Positions 40,549 to 40,946 of a DNA stretch of 40,946 nt are shown piece after piece. The stretch is from Candidatus Adiutrix sp. (lineage in GTDB: Bacteria > Desulfobacterota > Desulfarculia > Adiutricales > Adiutricaceae), in the NCBI GenBank assembly GCA_031263565.1, contig JAISFR010000110.1, positions 1-40,946 on the forward strand, given 5' to 3'. Under the pieces are notes generated by a model that was not told the origin of the DNA, searched no databases, and saw nothing but the letters and a program-made list of their open reading frames with translations. Within the stretch, counting starts at the first letter, position 1. Every line of letters starts with the position of its first letter. The translations under genes were made by a program, and so were the position numbers.

Positions 40549-40821
40549 TTGAAACTGAGCGCGGAAACAGAATATGGCCACGCCTTTAGGCAGGGCCTGC
40601 TCGCCAAGCTCTTTGAACAGTCGCTGTGGCGCTTCGTTCATTCGGTGCGCCGGTTGAAGCCAATGTCGGAACGGGTGAAAGGTGGGCAGGCCGTGCTTCA
40701 GGGCGGCTGGCCCATTGTTTTTTCAGGTAAAAATCAATCGAAGAGGCCCGGGAGCTTTTCCTTTTCGTTTTCGCCGGCGGAAGAGGACGGCAGGGTCTCG
40801 GGCGGGGTCAGCGCCAGATGA
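40549..40821 (+). CDS. Possible small protein or gene remnant
   Basis: A 90-codon frame from a TTG with AGGGAAG upstream. Its first ~60 residues have credible protein composition ([31 protein letters not shown]), but the last ~30 overlap the 3' end of ruvB antisense and look spurious. I recognise no family. It may be a truncated or frameshifted gene. The rest of 40450-40733 shows no other gene and no clear terminator for the long operon. Confidence 0.3.
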   Translation: MKLSAETEYGHAFRQGLLAKLFEQSLWRFVHSVRRLKPMSERVKGGQAVLQGGWPIVFSGKNQSKRPGSFSFSFSPAEEDGRVSGGVSAR

Positions 40822-40946
40822 CGGTAAGCCCGGGCCGTGGCCACCCGGCCCCGGGGGGTACGGTGGATGAAACCCTCCTGAATGAGGAAAGGTTCATAGA
40901 CCTCCAAAATGGTGTCCGGCTCTTCAGCCACCACCGTGGCCAGAGT
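40734..40946 (-). CDS. ruvB: Holliday junction branch-migration helicase RuvB, C-terminal part (runs off the window)
   Basis: 71 codons of the 3' end are present. The segment [20 protein letters not shown] followed by [17 protein letters not shown] is the highly conserved winged-helix DNA-binding end of RuvB, the hexameric ATPase that drives branch migration with RuvA. A variable ~20-residue tail rich in Ser, Glu and Lys follows. The ATPase domains lie beyond position 40946. It is convergent with the long operon. Confidence 0.93.
   Translation of the reverse strand, partial: TLATVVAEEPDTILEVYEPFLIQEGFIHRTPRGRVATARAYRHLALTPPETLPSSSAGENEKEKLPGLFD

Overview
The window looks like a chromosomal segment from a high-GC, strictly anaerobic bacterium, most probably a Desulfobacterota (former Deltaproteobacteria) lineage. 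The reasons are a giant 2-hydroxyacyl-CoA dehydratase activase-like protein with four cluster cysteines, a sigma-54 regulated fermentation operon, a cytidylate-kinase-2/BON fusion, and GC-rich coding with frequent GTG/TTG starts. The phylum is an inference from gene content and style. I saw no rRNA, tRNA, CRISPR array, insertion sequence or integrase.

Left part (1-22.2 kb, mostly minus strand). A two-gene unit of an AAA ATPase and a PD-(D/E)XK-like protein (79-1643) lies divergent from an MFS exporter that has a perfect sigma-70 promoter. Then come rsmE-prmA, an amidohydrolase coupled to a cytidylate-kinase-like/BON protein, a lipoprotein, RNase E/G, the giant activase, an RRM protein, and a probable seven-gene minus-strand run: neuB-like, DUF692/MNIO-like, methyltransferase, neuA-like, secreted protein, degenerate uracil-DNA-glycosylase-like protein, DUF3829 lipoprotein. 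A Pro/Ala-rich exported protein with its own terminator precedes that run.

Right part (22.5-40.4 kb). This is a self-contained carboxylate-utilisation locus. A sigma-54 promoter precedes an MHS-family carboxylate/H+ symporter and a lactonase-like metallo-hydrolase. A convergent gene encodes a PAS-AAA sigma-54 activator. Divergent from that activator, a second sigma-54 promoter precedes a 13-gene operon: citD, citE, citF, class I fumarase alpha and beta, a dicluster/2Fe-2S protein, an FrdA-like flavoprotein, a ferredoxin-cytochrome b membrane anchor, MmgE/PrpD, citC, citX, citG and an enoate-reductase-type flavoprotein. The simplest reading is import of citrate (or a relative such as citramalate), cleavage by a CoA-like-prosthetic-group lyase, conversion of the C4 product through malate and fumarate, and quinol-linked reduction to succinate. 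The PrpD-family enzyme, the enoate reductase and the lactonase are not part of textbook citrate fermentation and suggest a wider or different substrate.

The window ends in the 3' part of ruvB on the minus strand. Notable details are a citX reading frame without a normal start, a noncovalent-type flavin site in the FrdA-like subunit, a direct repeat that may be the activator's binding site, and small dispersed palindromic repeats at 6.9, 13.5 and 14.0 kb.
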